DNA of 64,000 nucleotides from Xanthomonas sp. XNM01 (GTDB lineage: Bacteria > Pseudomonadota > Gammaproteobacteria > Xanthomonadales > Xanthomonadaceae), in contig NZ_JACVAP010000001.1 of the NCBI RefSeq assembly GCF_014851915.1, positions 248,001-312,000 of the forward strand. The letters run 5' to 3'. The number at the start of each line of letters is the position of its first letter. The first letter of the stretch is position 1. Under the pieces are notes generated by a model. The model was given only the letters and a program-made list of their open reading frames with translations, made no database searches and had not been told where the DNA came from. Shown here piece after piece: positions 36,434 through 45,271 of the stretch. The position numbers and the translations under genes were made by a program.

Positions 36434-36457
36434 GCGCCAGGGAACGTCGAGTCCCTC

Positions 36458-36494
36458 GATGAGAATGCGATCAGTTCTCATCAATCGTTATACT
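36458..36494 (+). promoter_or_regulatory. inverted repeat and -10 element before fecI
   Basis: GATGAGAA (36458-36465) and TTCTCATC (36475-36482) are perfect 8-base arms around 9 bases, followed by TATACT at 36489-36494, a good -10 hexamer. The match to the 19-base Fur consensus is poor, so iron control through this site is possible but not shown. Confidence 0.45.
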
Positions 36495-36547
36495 GTCCGG
36501 CCTGTCCCCGCAGATGCGCGGCGCTCCCCCGGCGCGGCGCCCGTGCC

Positions 36548-37048
36548 ATGCCATCCAATGCCATCGTCCTGACCGAACTGCTGATCCGCGAGCGTCCCGC
36601 CCTGCTGCGCCTGGTGCGCGGCATCCTCGGCGGCGACGCCGGCGCCGAGGACGTGATCCAGTCGATCTGGCTGCGCGTGCGCGGTGTCGCCGGCGAGCAG
36701 GGCATCGACAACCCCCGCGCCTATCTGTACCGGCTGGCCAGCAACCTGGCCACCGACCACGGCCGCGAGAAGACCCGCCGCAGCCGCCTGCTGGCCGAGC
36801 ACTACCTGTGGGGGCCCGACGAGGTGCTGTCGACCGAAGAGCAGGTGATGGCGCGCGACGAACTGGAGCGCGTGCTCGACGCGGCCGGCCACCTGCCCGA
36901 GCCGACCCGCACCATGTTCCGGCTCAATCGCCTGCAGGGCCTGACCCAGCCCGAGGTCGCCCGGCGCATGGGCGTGTCGGTCACCACGGTGGAGAACCAT
37001 CTGCGGCAGGCGCTGCAGCGCCTGGCATGGGCGCGCGCGCCGCGATGA
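36548..37048 (+). CDS. FecI-type ECF sigma factor
   Basis: A 166-residue ECF sigma factor. Region 2 runs over about residues 10-80 (AEDVIQSIWLRVR, NPRAYLYRLASNLATDHGR) and region 4 over 100-160, with the HTH LTQPEVARRMGVSVTTVENHLRQAL. The ENHLRQAL ending is typical of FecI-like factors. It should be released by the neighbouring FecR when the STN-bearing receptor at 38198 binds its ligand, and then transcribe that receptor gene. It forms the first gene of a fecI-fecR-receptor set, with 87 bases before fecR. Confidence 0.92.
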   Translation: MPSNAIVLTELLIRERPALLRLVRGILGGDAGAEDVIQSIWLRVRGVAGEQGIDNPRAYLYRLASNLATDHGREKTRRSRLLAEHYLWGPDEVLSTEEQVMARDELERVLDAAGHLPEPTRTMFRLNRLQGLTQPEVARRMGVSVTTVENHLRQALQRLAWARAPR

Positions 37049-37135
37049 GCGCGATCGGGTTGGGGATGGCCGGTCCTCGTTCGTCACCTGCATAGTCGCG
37101 CCTTCCCGTTCGCTCCATCGACGCCCGCCAGCCTG

Positions 37136-38071
37136 ATGCGCCCGCACCCCGACCTCGACATGGACGACCACGCCGGCCAGGCGCGCGACTGGGTGCTGGC
37201 GCTCGCCTCGGGAACGCTGGACGACGCCGGCATGCAGGCATTCGAACGCTGGCTGGCGCAGCCCGGGCATCGCCTGGCGTTCGAACGCGAGCGCGTGCTC
37301 TGGCGCAGCCTGGGTCCGGCGCCGGCAGCGGGGCGCCCGCGGCGACGCAGGCGGACCGCCCTGCTGGCCGCCGCCGCGGTGGCCGTGCTCGCCTGCGTGG
37401 CGGCCATGCCCGGACTGCTGCTGCAGCTGCGCGCCGACCACCGCAGCGGCAACACGATCGCGCATCTGCAACTGCCCGACGGCAGCCGCGCGGTGCTGGA
37501 TGCCGACAGCGCGATCGCGCTGCATTTCGACGCAGGCCAACGTCGGGTGGAGCTGCTGCGCGGGCGCGCCTGGTTCGAGGTCGTGCCCGGGCAGGCGGCG
37601 CCGTTCCGGGTGAGCGTCGGCGACGGTGTGGTCGAGGACATCGCGACCGCGTTCGTCGTCGCCCGCGCCGCTGGCCGGGTCGAGACGGCGGTCGAGCATG
37701 GCCGGATCCGCGCCGCGTCCACACCGGGCCGGCCCTGGACCTATCTGGCGACCGGGCAGGGCGCCGGCTGGCACGACGGCGGAGCGCTGCAGCGGCTGCC
37801 CGACCGCCGCGCCGAGGACATCGCCGCCTGGCGGCACGGGGAACTGCTGCTCGATGCGGTGCCGGTGGACGAGGCGATCGCCCGGCTGCAGCCCTATCGC
37901 GCCGGGCGCATCGTCGTGCAGGGCGATCTTTCGGCGCTGCCCAGCGTCAATGCCGCGCTGCGGACCGACCATCCGGAAGCCGCACTGGACGCGCTGGCCG
38001 CCGGCAGCGGCCTGGTGGTCACGCGGCTGCCGTTCGGCGTGGCCCTCGTGCGCCGCCAGCCCGCGGACTGA
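37136..38071 (+). CDS. FecR-type anti-sigma/sigma-regulator
   Basis: A 311-residue single-pass inner-membrane protein. The cytoplasmic DUF4880 domain (QARDWVLALASGTLDDAGMQAFERWLAQPGHRLAFERE) binds the sigma factor. A membrane segment lies at about 75-95. The periplasmic FecR domain follows (IAHLQLPDGSRAVLDADSAI, VELLRGRAWFEVVPGQAAPFRV), ending in a C-terminal STN-contacting part (LLLDAVPVDEAIARLQPY). It transmits the ligand signal from the receptor's STN domain at 38198. A Met at 37160 is an alternative start. Confidence 0.92.
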   Translation: MRPHPDLDMDDHAGQARDWVLALASGTLDDAGMQAFERWLAQPGHRLAFERERVLWRSLGPAPAAGRPRRRRRTALLAAAAVAVLACVAAMPGLLLQLRADHRSGNTIAHLQLPDGSRAVLDADSAIALHFDAGQRRVELLRGRAWFEVVPGQAAPFRVSVGDGVVEDIATAFVVARAAGRVETAVEHGRIRAASTPGRPWTYLATGQGAGWHDGGALQRLPDRRAEDIAAWRHGELLLDAVPVDEAIARLQPYRAGRIVVQGDLSALPSVNAALRTDHPEAALDALAAGSGLVVTRLPFGVALVRRQPAD

Positions 38072-38197
38072 GCGCGACCGCACATCCGGTCTTGGGGAAC
38101 GCGCATCGCTGTACGTCTCATCGGCGACCGTACCCGCCCTTCGCCACGTAGGTCGAACCTCCGCCGCTGCATCGCGGCTTCGACAACAGGAACTGCC

Positions 38198-41125
38198 ATG
38201 TCCCCCTTCTTCCGCGCCGGCCCGCGCCTGCGCCCGTCCCGCCTGCATGCGGCACTGCTGGCCACCGGCCTGCTCGCGCTCGCTCCCGCCGTTCCAGCCC
38301 TGGCCCAGGAGCCGGGCGCGCGCGTCGCCGCGCAGCGCTTCGACATCCCGGCCCAGCCGCTGGCCGACGCGCTGCGCCAGTACATGCGCCAGTCCGGCGT
38401 GCAGGTGGCCTACGCCGCCGACCTGGCCAGGGACCAGCGCTCGGCACCGGTGTCGGGCGAGTTCGATACCCGGACCGCGCTGACCCGGCTGCTGCAGGGC
38501 AGCGGCCTGGTGGCACGCCCGACCGGTCCCACCGCGATGACGCTGGAGCGCGCTGCGGGCGATGACGCCGGCCTGATCGTCACCGATGCGCTGAGCGTGG
38601 CGGGCGAACGCCGGACGGCGTCCGGTGGCGCGGTCGGGATGGACGCCGCGCTCGATGTCTATCGGAGCGCCGGCTCCAGCGCCTACATCCCGCAGGAGAC
38701 CATCGAGCGCTTCCGCGGCACCTCCACCGCCGACATCGTCAAGGGCGTGGCCGGCGTCACCGCCGGCGATCCGCGCACCGCCAACGCGCTGGACGTGAAC
38801 ATCCGCGGCATCCAGGGCCAGAGCCGGGTGCCGGTGATCATCGACGGCGGCCAGTCGACGATGGACACCTACCGCGGCTACGCGGGCCAGTCGCAGCGCA
38901 GCTATCTCGACCCGGACCTGATCTCGAGCATCGCGATCAGCAAGGGCCCGAGCCTGGCGGTGAACGCCTCCGGCGGCATCGGCGGCGTGGTGACGATGGA
39001 AACGCTGAAGGTCGACGACGTGCTGCGCGACGGCCAGACCAGCGGCTTCCGCCTGCGCGCCGGCCTGTCCGACGGCACCGCGCGTGGGCTGCCTGCCTAC
39101 AGCGACCTGCCGCGCACCGACCGCGACAACCTCACCCACCCGGGCGGCCAGTTCGGCAATCTCGCGCTCGCCCATCGCGGCGAGCGCTTCGATGGCCTGC
39201 TCGCCTATGCCTGGCGCAACACCGGCAACTACTTCTCCGGCAAGCGCGGCCATGAGGACTTCCCGCAGGGCCGGCGCGTGCTGGCCACGCTGAATCCGCC
39301 GAACACCGAGGTCACCAACACCTCGTCCGAATCCGAATCGGTGCTGCTCAAGGGCACCTGGCGCATCGACGACAAGCAGACGCTGGAAGCCGGCTACCGC
39401 CGCTACGACGGGACGGCCGGCGAGATCATGGCCTCGCAGATCATCCGGGTGAACCGCGATGTCGTGCCGCAATGGGATCCGGGCCGTGTGGATCTGGATG
39501 CCTACACCGTGCGCTACCGCTTCAATCCCGACAGCGACCTGCTCGACCTGAAGGCCAATGCCAGCTACACCGATTCGGTCAGCCTGATGTACAACGGCCT
39601 GACCGGCATCACTCCGTGGTACTTCGACCGGCGCACCGAGTGGTACGACGGCCCGACCTTCAACACCGATCCGGGCTACAAGGCCGCCTACCGCAACGAG
39701 CTGGCGCAGCAGCGGCTCGGCCTGGACGTGGGCAACACCTCGCAGCTGTTCACCGGTGCCGGCGTGCTCACCTTCGACTACGGCCTGTCCTTCAGCGACG
39801 AGGACGTGGCGCCCGGCCCGCACTCGCCGCGCAAGCACGACGACCTGGTCAACAACCGTTTCCTGCGCGATGCCGAACGGCAGGAGTACAGCGCGGTGTT
39901 CTCCGCGAAGTGGGCGCCGGACGAACACTGGGAACTGCTGCTCGGCGGCCGCTACAACCGGGTCAAGGTGCGCGACCGCAACCGCCTGGCGACCGTGGCC
40001 GAAGAAAGCGTGATCGGCCAGTACCGCTACACCGAGCTGCTCAATGGCGATCCGACCCTGCCGTCGTGGCGGGCCACCCGCATCGCGCTGCTGAACTGGT
40101 ATCCGGATGCGAACGGGCAGTTCACCCAGGCCTCGCTGCTGGCCTCCCCGTACAAGCAGGGCACGGTGGCCGACCTGGGCGGCTGGAACTTCTACGACGC
40201 CGATGCGGCGGAAGACCTGATCGTGCCGACCGCCTGGACCTGGTCCGACCCGATCCGGCGCAGCGACAGCGCGTTCATGCCCACCGCCAGCGTCGCTTAC
40301 CGGTTCAACCACGACACCCTGGTGTACGTGAAGTACGCCGAAGGCGCGAAGCTGCCCAGCCTGTTCGAGACCACGCTGGGCCTGTTCACCGCCGCGCGCC
40401 CGACCGACGGCCTCAAGCCCGAACGCGCCGGCACCTGGGAAGCGGGCGCCAGCACGGTGCAGCGCGACCTGTTCGCCGCCGGCGACAGCGCGGCGCTGAA
40501 GCTGGCCTACTTCAACACCCGCGTCGACGACCTGATCACCCGCGACTACCGCACGCTGTCGGCCGGCCTGATCCGCAATGTCGACCGGTTCAAGGTGTCC
40601 GGCCTCGAGCTGCAGGCCAGCTACGACAGTGAGCACGTGTTCGGCGACCTGTCGGCGCACTACTACTTCGAGGCCAGGACCTGCGCACCGGACATCGCCG
40701 CCGAGCGCCGCGCCTACGGCATCGCGCGCAACATCGAGGCGCTGAAGCACACGCCGGACTGCGTCGATGGCGGTTTCGAGGGCGCGTACACCAATACCCA
40801 GAACCCGCCGCGCTTCAACGCCAACCTGACCCTGGGCACGCACCTGTTCGACCGGCGCTTCACTATCGGCGCGCGCGCCGTGCACAACTCCGGTCCGATC
40901 AGCGAACTGGACGACCGCTGGAACGTGGGCCTGTCGGCGATCCAGCAGCTGTACCGTCCGGCGACCGTGTACGACCTATTCGCGACCTGGCGGGTCAGCG
41001 GACAGCTGTCGGTGGACCTCAACGTCGACAACGTCCGCGACCAGTACTACCTGGACCCGCTGGCGCTGGGCGTGATGCCCGCGCCGGGCCGGATCGTGCG
41101 GATGGCGGTGACCTGGCGCCATTGA
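38198..41125 (+). CDS. STN-containing TonB-dependent transducer/receptor (haem or siderophore type)
   Basis: A 975-residue outer-membrane transducer. The signal peptide ends near ALAQE. An STN domain (residues 44-115, RFDIPAQPLADALRQYMRQSGVQVAYAADLA) contacts FecR. The plug follows (ETIERFRGTSTADIVKGVAGVTAGD, LDVNIRGIQGQSRVPVIIDGG), then a 22-strand barrel ending MAVTWRH. The plug and the long extracellular loops resemble haemophore/haem receptors of the HasR-like group more than FecA. No haem oxygenase is nearby, so the ligand is open. It is the target gene of the adjacent fecI-fecR pair and is followed by a perfect hairpin. Confidence 0.88.
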   Translation: MSPFFRAGPRLRPSRLHAALLATGLLALAPAVPALAQEPGARVAAQRFDIPAQPLADALRQYMRQSGVQVAYAADLARDQRSAPVSGEFDTRTALTRLLQGSGLVARPTGPTAMTLERAAGDDAGLIVTDALSVAGERRTASGGAVGMDAALDVYRSAGSSAYIPQETIERFRGTSTADIVKGVAGVTAGDPRTANALDVNIRGIQGQSRVPVIIDGGQSTMDTYRGYAGQSQRSYLDPDLISSIAISKGPSLAVNASGGIGGVVTMETLKVDDVLRDGQTSGFRLRAGLSDGTARGLPAYSDLPRTDRDNLTHPGGQFGNLALAHRGERFDGLLAYAWRNTGNYFSGKRGHEDFPQGRRVLATLNPPNTEVTNTSSESESVLLKGTWRIDDKQTLEAGYRRYDGTAGEIMASQIIRVNRDVVPQWDPGRVDLDAYTVRYRFNPDSDLLDLKANASYTDSVSLMYNGLTGITPWYFDRRTEWYDGPTFNTDPGYKAAYRNELAQQRLGLDVGNTSQLFTGAGVLTFDYGLSFSDEDVAPGPHSPRKHDDLVNNRFLRDAERQEYSAVFSAKWAPDEHWELLLGGRYNRVKVRDRNRLATVAEESVIGQYRYTELLNGDPTLPSWRATRIALLNWYPDANGQFTQASLLASPYKQGTVADLGGWNFYDADAAEDLIVPTAWTWSDPIRRSDSAFMPTASVAYRFNHDTLVYVKYAEGAKLPSLFETTLGLFTAARPTDGLKPERAGTWEAGASTVQRDLFAAGDSAALKLAYFNTRVDDLITRDYRTLSAGLIRNVDRFKVSGLELQASYDSEHVFGDLSAHYYFEARTCAPDIAAERRAYGIARNIEALKHTPDCVDGGFEGAYTNTQNPPRFNANLTLGTHLFDRRFTIGARAVHNSGPISELDDRWNVGLSAIQQLYRPATVYDLFATWRVSGQLSVDLNVDNVRDQYYLDPLALGVMPAPGRIVRMAVTWRH

Positions 41126-41135
41126 GGATGACGCA

Positions 41136-41163
41136 GGCGACCGACGTCCTGGCGTCGGTCGCC
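41136..41163 (+). terminator. terminator-like hairpin after the STN receptor gene
   Basis: GGCGACCGACG (41136-41146) pairs perfectly with CGTCGGTCGCC (41153-41163) around a 6-base loop, 10 bases after the stop codon. There is no T-run, which is common for terminators in high-GC genomes. Confidence 0.6.
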
Positions 41164-41377
41164 GTCAGGCGCCGGGCTTGCTTGCCCCGTCCGTGCGGCC
41201 GTGTCGGTGACGCCCGCGCGCTTGAAGGATGACCGTCGGTGCTGGTTGTTGCGTGGCGCGTGGATCGCGTTCTGCTGCAACGGGGAGCGGCCGTTCCTCC
41301 GATGCGTCGCGGCCCCGGGGCGCATCCGGCCGGTTCCGGCGGCAGGGGAGGCCAGGCCGATCACACTGGCGCTGATT

Positions 41378-41396
41378 CAAAATGAGAATCATTTTC
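41378..41396 (+). promoter_or_regulatory. Fur box upstream of the siderophore receptor
   Basis: CAAAATGAGAATCATTTTC matches 15 of 19 positions of the classical Fur consensus (GATAATGATAATCATTATC). It lies 63 bases before the receptor start and stands out as AT-rich in GC-rich surroundings. Repression by Fur-Fe(II), with induction under iron limitation, is the natural reading. Confidence 0.85.
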
Positions 41397-41458
41397 ATTA
41401 GAATGCGGTGGCGTGGTGCGCGGATCGCCGCCACCTTCATCCCCAGGAGAGTCCGTTC

Positions 41459-43630
41459 GTGTTCATCCCTCACCGCAAGGCGCTCATCCCGAGCCGCCTG
41501 TCCTTCAGCGTGGGCGCCCTGTGCGCCGCGCTGGCCGCGAGCCCCGCATCGGCCCAGCAGCAGGCCGGCGATGCCAGCACGCTGAGCACCGTCGAAGTCA
41601 CCGCCGACGCGCTCGACCGCGACGATGCCCGCCAGAAGACCGTGTCCACCGCGACCAAGGTGGCGATGGACCCGCGTGACGTGCCGCAGACCATCAACAC
41701 GCTGGACATGAGCAAGTCCAAGGTCTACGGCCTCAACGATCTCAGCGTGCTGCTGGACGGCACGCCGGGCGTGGACACCGCCTACGACACCCGTGGCGAC
41801 GGCATCACCATCCGCGGTTTCGCCGCCGACTCCAACGACATCTACCGCGACGGGATCCGCAACGCCGGCCAGATCCGGCGCAGCACCGCCAACGTCGAGC
41901 GCATCGAGATCGTCAAGGGCCCGGCCTCGGTGCTGTATGGGCGCGGGCTCGGCGGCGGCGTGGTCAACCTGATCAGCAAGCAGGCCAGCTTCGATGCGGT
42001 CAGCAGCGTCAACCTGCGTGCCGGCTCCTGGGACAACCGCGGCGCGACCGTCGACGTGAACCAGGTGCTCAGTCCGACCATCGCGGTGCGCCTGACCGCC
42101 GATTACGAGGAAGCCGACAGCTTCCGCCGCGGCATCGCCAACCGCAACCGCATGGTCTCGCCGAGCCTGCTGTTCGACAACGGCAGCGGCCTGACCTGGC
42201 TCGGCCAGGTGACCTACGACAACGTCTGGCGGCGCCCCGACCGCGCACCCGCGTTCGATGCGCTGCCTGCCGGCGTGTCGATCCGCACTGCCTACGCGCA
42301 CCCGGACGACTTCATCGAGGACGAGATGACCAGCGTGCGTTCGGTGCTGGGCTACCAGTTCAACGAGGACTGGTCGGTGAAGTGGACCTCGGCATGGAAC
42401 GAGTCCAGCCAGGACTTCGATCATCTCTACGCCGGCAGTTACTGCCGGCCCGACGGCACCCTGCTCAGCAACGGCCGCCGCTGCACGACGCCGGGCCTGA
42501 TGACCTTCACCCGCGCCTGGCAGGAAACCACCAACACCACCCTGAGCAGCACGGTGGACGTGGCCGGCCGCCTGGTCACCGGTGTGGTCACCCACGATCT
42601 GCTGGTCGGCGTCGAGTACAGCCGCGAGGAGCGCAATCCCGACCTGTCCACCTCGGCCCAGACCTCCGACCCGGGCCTGCTCTATCCCTACGGCATCGAT
42701 CCCTACAACCCGGTGTGGACCGAGCCGAAGACGCCGCGCGGTACCGCACGCACCTCCAACCGCCACCGCGCCGATGCACAGGCGCTGTACCTGCAGGACC
42801 TGATCGGCCTGTCCGAGCAGTGGAAGGTGCTGGCCGGCCTGCGCCTGGACCGGTTCGACTTCCGCACGCTCAACCGCATCAGCGGCCTGCAGCGCAGCTA
42901 CGACGGCACCACCGTCAGCCCGCGCGTGGGCGTGATCTGGCAGCCCTCGCAGGCGCACAGCGTGTACGCCTCGTACAGCAAGAACTTCGCGCCGTACGGC
43001 GGTCGTGGCCTGATGAGCGTGGATGTCTCCAGCACCGCCGTGTACGACGAGGAGCCGCAGTACTCGCGCCAGTACGAGACCGGCGTCAAGAGCGACTGGC
43101 TGGACGGGCGCCTGTCCACCCAGTTCTCGGTCTACGAGCTGGAGCTGTACAACATCCGCTACCGCCCCGACCCGGAGAACGACCCGTTCACCTGGGCGGT
43201 GCGTGGCAGCGAGCGCTCGCGCGGCGTCGAGGCCAGCGTGACCGGCAGGCTGGTCGAGCACCTATACGTGCGTGGCGGCCTGGGCCTGCTCGAGGCCAAG
43301 GTAGTCGAGGACAAGAGCACGCCCGCCAATGAAGGCCTGTACAAGCAGGGCGTGGCACGCCGCACCGGCAACCTGTTCCTGCGCTACGCGCCGGAAGGCC
43401 CGTGGTACGGCGAAGTCGGCGTGACCTACCGGGGGCCGATCTACAACAACGCCGCCAACACCAGCGAGCGTGCCGGCTACACCCGCTGGGACGCCTCGGT
43501 CGGCTGGCGCGCGATGCCGTGGACCGTCACCCTGGCGGTCACCAACCTCACGGACACCGAGTACTGGCGTTCGACCAGCATGCCCGGCGCGCCGCGCGGC
43601 GTCCTGCTGAGCGCCAACTACGTGTTCTGA
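41459..43630 (+). CDS. TonB-dependent siderophore receptor (catecholate type, Fiu/BfrD-like)
   Basis: A 723-residue outer-membrane receptor without an STN domain. The signal peptide ends in ASPASAQ. The plug shows VAMDPRDVPQTINTLDMSKSK, SVLLDGTPGVDTAYDTRGDGITIRGF and VERIEIVKGPASVLYGRGLGGGVVNLISK, typical of TonB siderophore receptors. The barrel ends SANYVF. The GTG at 41459, preceded by AGGAGA with 9-base spacing, is the best start; an ATG at 41408 has no such site and adds a poor leader. Fur control is indicated by the box at 41378. Ferric catecholates or their breakdown products are the likely ligands. Confidence 0.92.
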   Translation: MFIPHRKALIPSRLSFSVGALCAALAASPASAQQQAGDASTLSTVEVTADALDRDDARQKTVSTATKVAMDPRDVPQTINTLDMSKSKVYGLNDLSVLLDGTPGVDTAYDTRGDGITIRGFAADSNDIYRDGIRNAGQIRRSTANVERIEIVKGPASVLYGRGLGGGVVNLISKQASFDAVSSVNLRAGSWDNRGATVDVNQVLSPTIAVRLTADYEEADSFRRGIANRNRMVSPSLLFDNGSGLTWLGQVTYDNVWRRPDRAPAFDALPAGVSIRTAYAHPDDFIEDEMTSVRSVLGYQFNEDWSVKWTSAWNESSQDFDHLYAGSYCRPDGTLLSNGRRCTTPGLMTFTRAWQETTNTTLSSTVDVAGRLVTGVVTHDLLVGVEYSREERNPDLSTSAQTSDPGLLYPYGIDPYNPVWTEPKTPRGTARTSNRHRADAQALYLQDLIGLSEQWKVLAGLRLDRFDFRTLNRISGLQRSYDGTTVSPRVGVIWQPSQAHSVYASYSKNFAPYGGRGLMSVDVSSTAVYDEEPQYSRQYETGVKSDWLDGRLSTQFSVYELELYNIRYRPDPENDPFTWAVRGSERSRGVEASVTGRLVEHLYVRGGLGLLEAKVVEDKSTPANEGLYKQGVARRTGNLFLRYAPEGPWYGEVGVTYRGPIYNNAANTSERAGYTRWDASVGWRAMPWTVTLAVTNLTDTEYWRSTSMPGAPRGVLLSANYVF

Positions 43631-43983
43631 CCGCAGGACGCGACACGACGGCCACGTGCAGGCACGTGGCCGTCGTCGTTGGACGGGGTGCGGCCGGGAG
43701 AGCATGGCTGTGGACGGCGTGCGCAGGCAGCTGCGATCCCCCTGCCCAGCGGTGCGGACGGATGGCATGTCGGCCAGGCGCTGCAGCATCCGGCGTCGCC
43801 TGTCGTGTCCGGGCGTGGACGCCGCACTGCCTTCCACGACGGTAGCGGAACACCCGCGGATCTGGATCTGCGCGTGGCTGGCACCCGCCTGCGCCAGCGG
43901 CAACAGGGCGATGGATGGCGGCTGCCCTTGTCATCGAACGTCCTTGTCGCGTGCATGCAGCGGAAAGACGGAATGGGGTGGGC
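43631..43983. other. convergent intergenic gap with strong hairpin
   Basis: About 350 bases between converging genes. Apart from the hairpin at 43645-43676, nothing stands out. Open frames here look like shadows without ribosome-binding sites. Confidence 0.55.
43645..43676. terminator. 15-base-pair palindromic terminator-like hairpin
   Basis: ACGACGGCCACGTGC and GCACGTGGCCGTCGT are perfect complements separated by only AG. It lies 14 bases after the siderophore receptor stop and contains CACGTG twice. There is no T-run on either strand. It probably ends the rightward transcript. Confidence 0.7.
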
Positions 43984-45162
43984 TCACAGCGTCTGCAGGA
44001 ACTCGGTGATCGCCTCCAGCTCCGTGCGGTGCAGGTCCAGCGGCTGCAGCAACGGGTCGGTCTTCGGGAACAGCGGGTCGTCCACTTCGTGGGCGCGCGG
44101 CTTCGGGCGCGGCATGCCGACGTTGTAGAGATTGACCACCCCACGCAGGTCCATGAAGCCGCCGGTGTGCATCCACGGGCCGGTGTTGCGGACATTGCGC
44201 AGCGATGGCGTACGGAAGCGGCCGACGTCCGCGGGATCCCCGGTGACCTTGTAGCGGCCCAGGTCCTCGCGCGCACGGCCGTAGAAGTGCAGGCCGAGAT
44301 TGTGGAAGCCGTTGTCGGTCAGCGCGGCGCCACTGTGGCAGTTCATGCAGCCGGCATGCGTGCGGAACAGGTGCAGGCCCCACAGCTGGCGGTCGCTGAG
44401 CAGGTCGCGCCTGCCTTCCAGAAAACGGTCGAAGCGGTTGAAACGTGGCACCAGCGTGCGCTGGAACGCGGCCAGCGCCTGGCCGACCCGCTGCGAGGTG
44501 ATCCGGCGGTCGCCGAAGACCCGGGCGAACTCGGCGGGATAGTCGTCGCTGCGGTTGAGCCGGCGTTCCAGCTGCTTCAGCGTGAACGCCATCTCGCGCA
44601 TGTCCTCGATCGGGTGCAGCGCCTGCTCCTCCAGCGTGGCCGCGCGGCCATCCCAGAACAGCGGCGACGCATACGCGCTCATCCCCACACTCATCGCATT
44701 GCGGGTGCCGGGTGCGCGGTCGTGGCCGAACGGCACGCTGCGTCCATCGCCCCAGCCCAGCTGGCGGTCGTGGCAGTTCGCACAGGCGATCTGGCCGGAC
44801 GCAGACAGCCGTGGATCCTCGAACAACCTGCGGCCCAGCGCGATCTTCTCCGGTGTGCCCGGATTGTCCGCCGGCTCCGGCGGCTTTTCGGGCAGGGGTG
44901 CGAGCTCGCTCCAGACGGCACCTTCGGAAATGTGCGGCCTGGGCCACTCGGAGATCGGCAGCGCATAGATCCTGCGCAGGCAGGCCTGGTCGATCGATGG
45001 CGCGCTGACCGCGATGCGTGCCCGGCAGGCGGCGATCTGCGCGTCTTCGGCGGTCTCCGCAGGCACGGCCCCCGGCGCCGCCCCCAACGAGGCGGCGCCC
45101 AGGACCGGCAGCAGGGCGAGCAGCGGGAGCCAGCCGTAGCGCAGCAGGCGGGCGGCAGCCAT
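43984..45162 (-). CDS. di-haem cytochrome c peroxidase family protein
   Basis: A periplasmic c-type cytochrome of the bacterial CcpA/MauG superfamily. From the Met at 45162 it has 392 residues with a signal peptide (WLPLLALLPVLGAASLGA). Two haem-binding motifs are present: CANCH at 127-131 and CMNCH at 272-276. PLFWDGRAATLEEQALHPI, TPSLRNVRNTGPWMHTGGF and the C-terminal ELEAITEFL are typical. It may reduce peroxide or oxidise a substrate. A longer version from an ATG at 45270 is possible and would begin 1 base after the receptor stop at 45272. It ends the fecI-fecR-receptor operon, an unusual link. Confidence 0.88.
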   Translation of the reverse strand: MAAARLLRYGWLPLLALLPVLGAASLGAAPGAVPAETAEDAQIAACRARIAVSAPSIDQACLRRIYALPISEWPRPHISEGAVWSELAPLPEKPPEPADNPGTPEKIALGRRLFEDPRLSASGQIACANCHDRQLGWGDGRSVPFGHDRAPGTRNAMSVGMSAYASPLFWDGRAATLEEQALHPIEDMREMAFTLKQLERRLNRSDDYPAEFARVFGDRRITSQRVGQALAAFQRTLVPRFNRFDRFLEGRRDLLSDRQLWGLHLFRTHAGCMNCHSGAALTDNGFHNLGLHFYGRAREDLGRYKVTGDPADVGRFRTPSLRNVRNTGPWMHTGGFMDLRGVVNLYNVGMPRPKPRAHEVDDPLFPKTDPLLQPLDLHRTELEAITEFLQTL

Positions 45163-45271
45163 GCCGGCTGCATGCGCCGTCGATGCGGCGCCGGGCGTGG
45201 TCCGGGCGGGTGCTGCGCACGCCGATGACGCCGGCGTGCGCTTGCCATGGGGTGGACTCCTGCGGGCCATC

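Larger units (their letters stand above)
41126..41458. other. intergenic region between two TonB receptors
   Basis: It holds a terminator-like hairpin at its left end and a Fur-box-like site near 41387 (both listed). The 200 bases between show no gene, conserved motif or repeat that I can support. Confidence 0.6.

Noticed and set aside
36458-36482. Classical Fur box
   Set aside because: Best alignment to the 19-base consensus is poor. Only the AGAA/TTCT arms recall it, so it is listed as an unassigned operator.
36488-40885. Minus-strand open frame of about 1460 codons opposite fecI, fecR and the STN receptor
   Set aside because: The composition (Ala/Arg/Gly/His/Gln) is that of an antisense frame, and the plus strand has three clear genes with motifs throughout.
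43631-43983. Extra small genes between the siderophore receptor and the peroxidase
   Set aside because: Open frames lack ribosome-binding sites and overlap one another on both strands.
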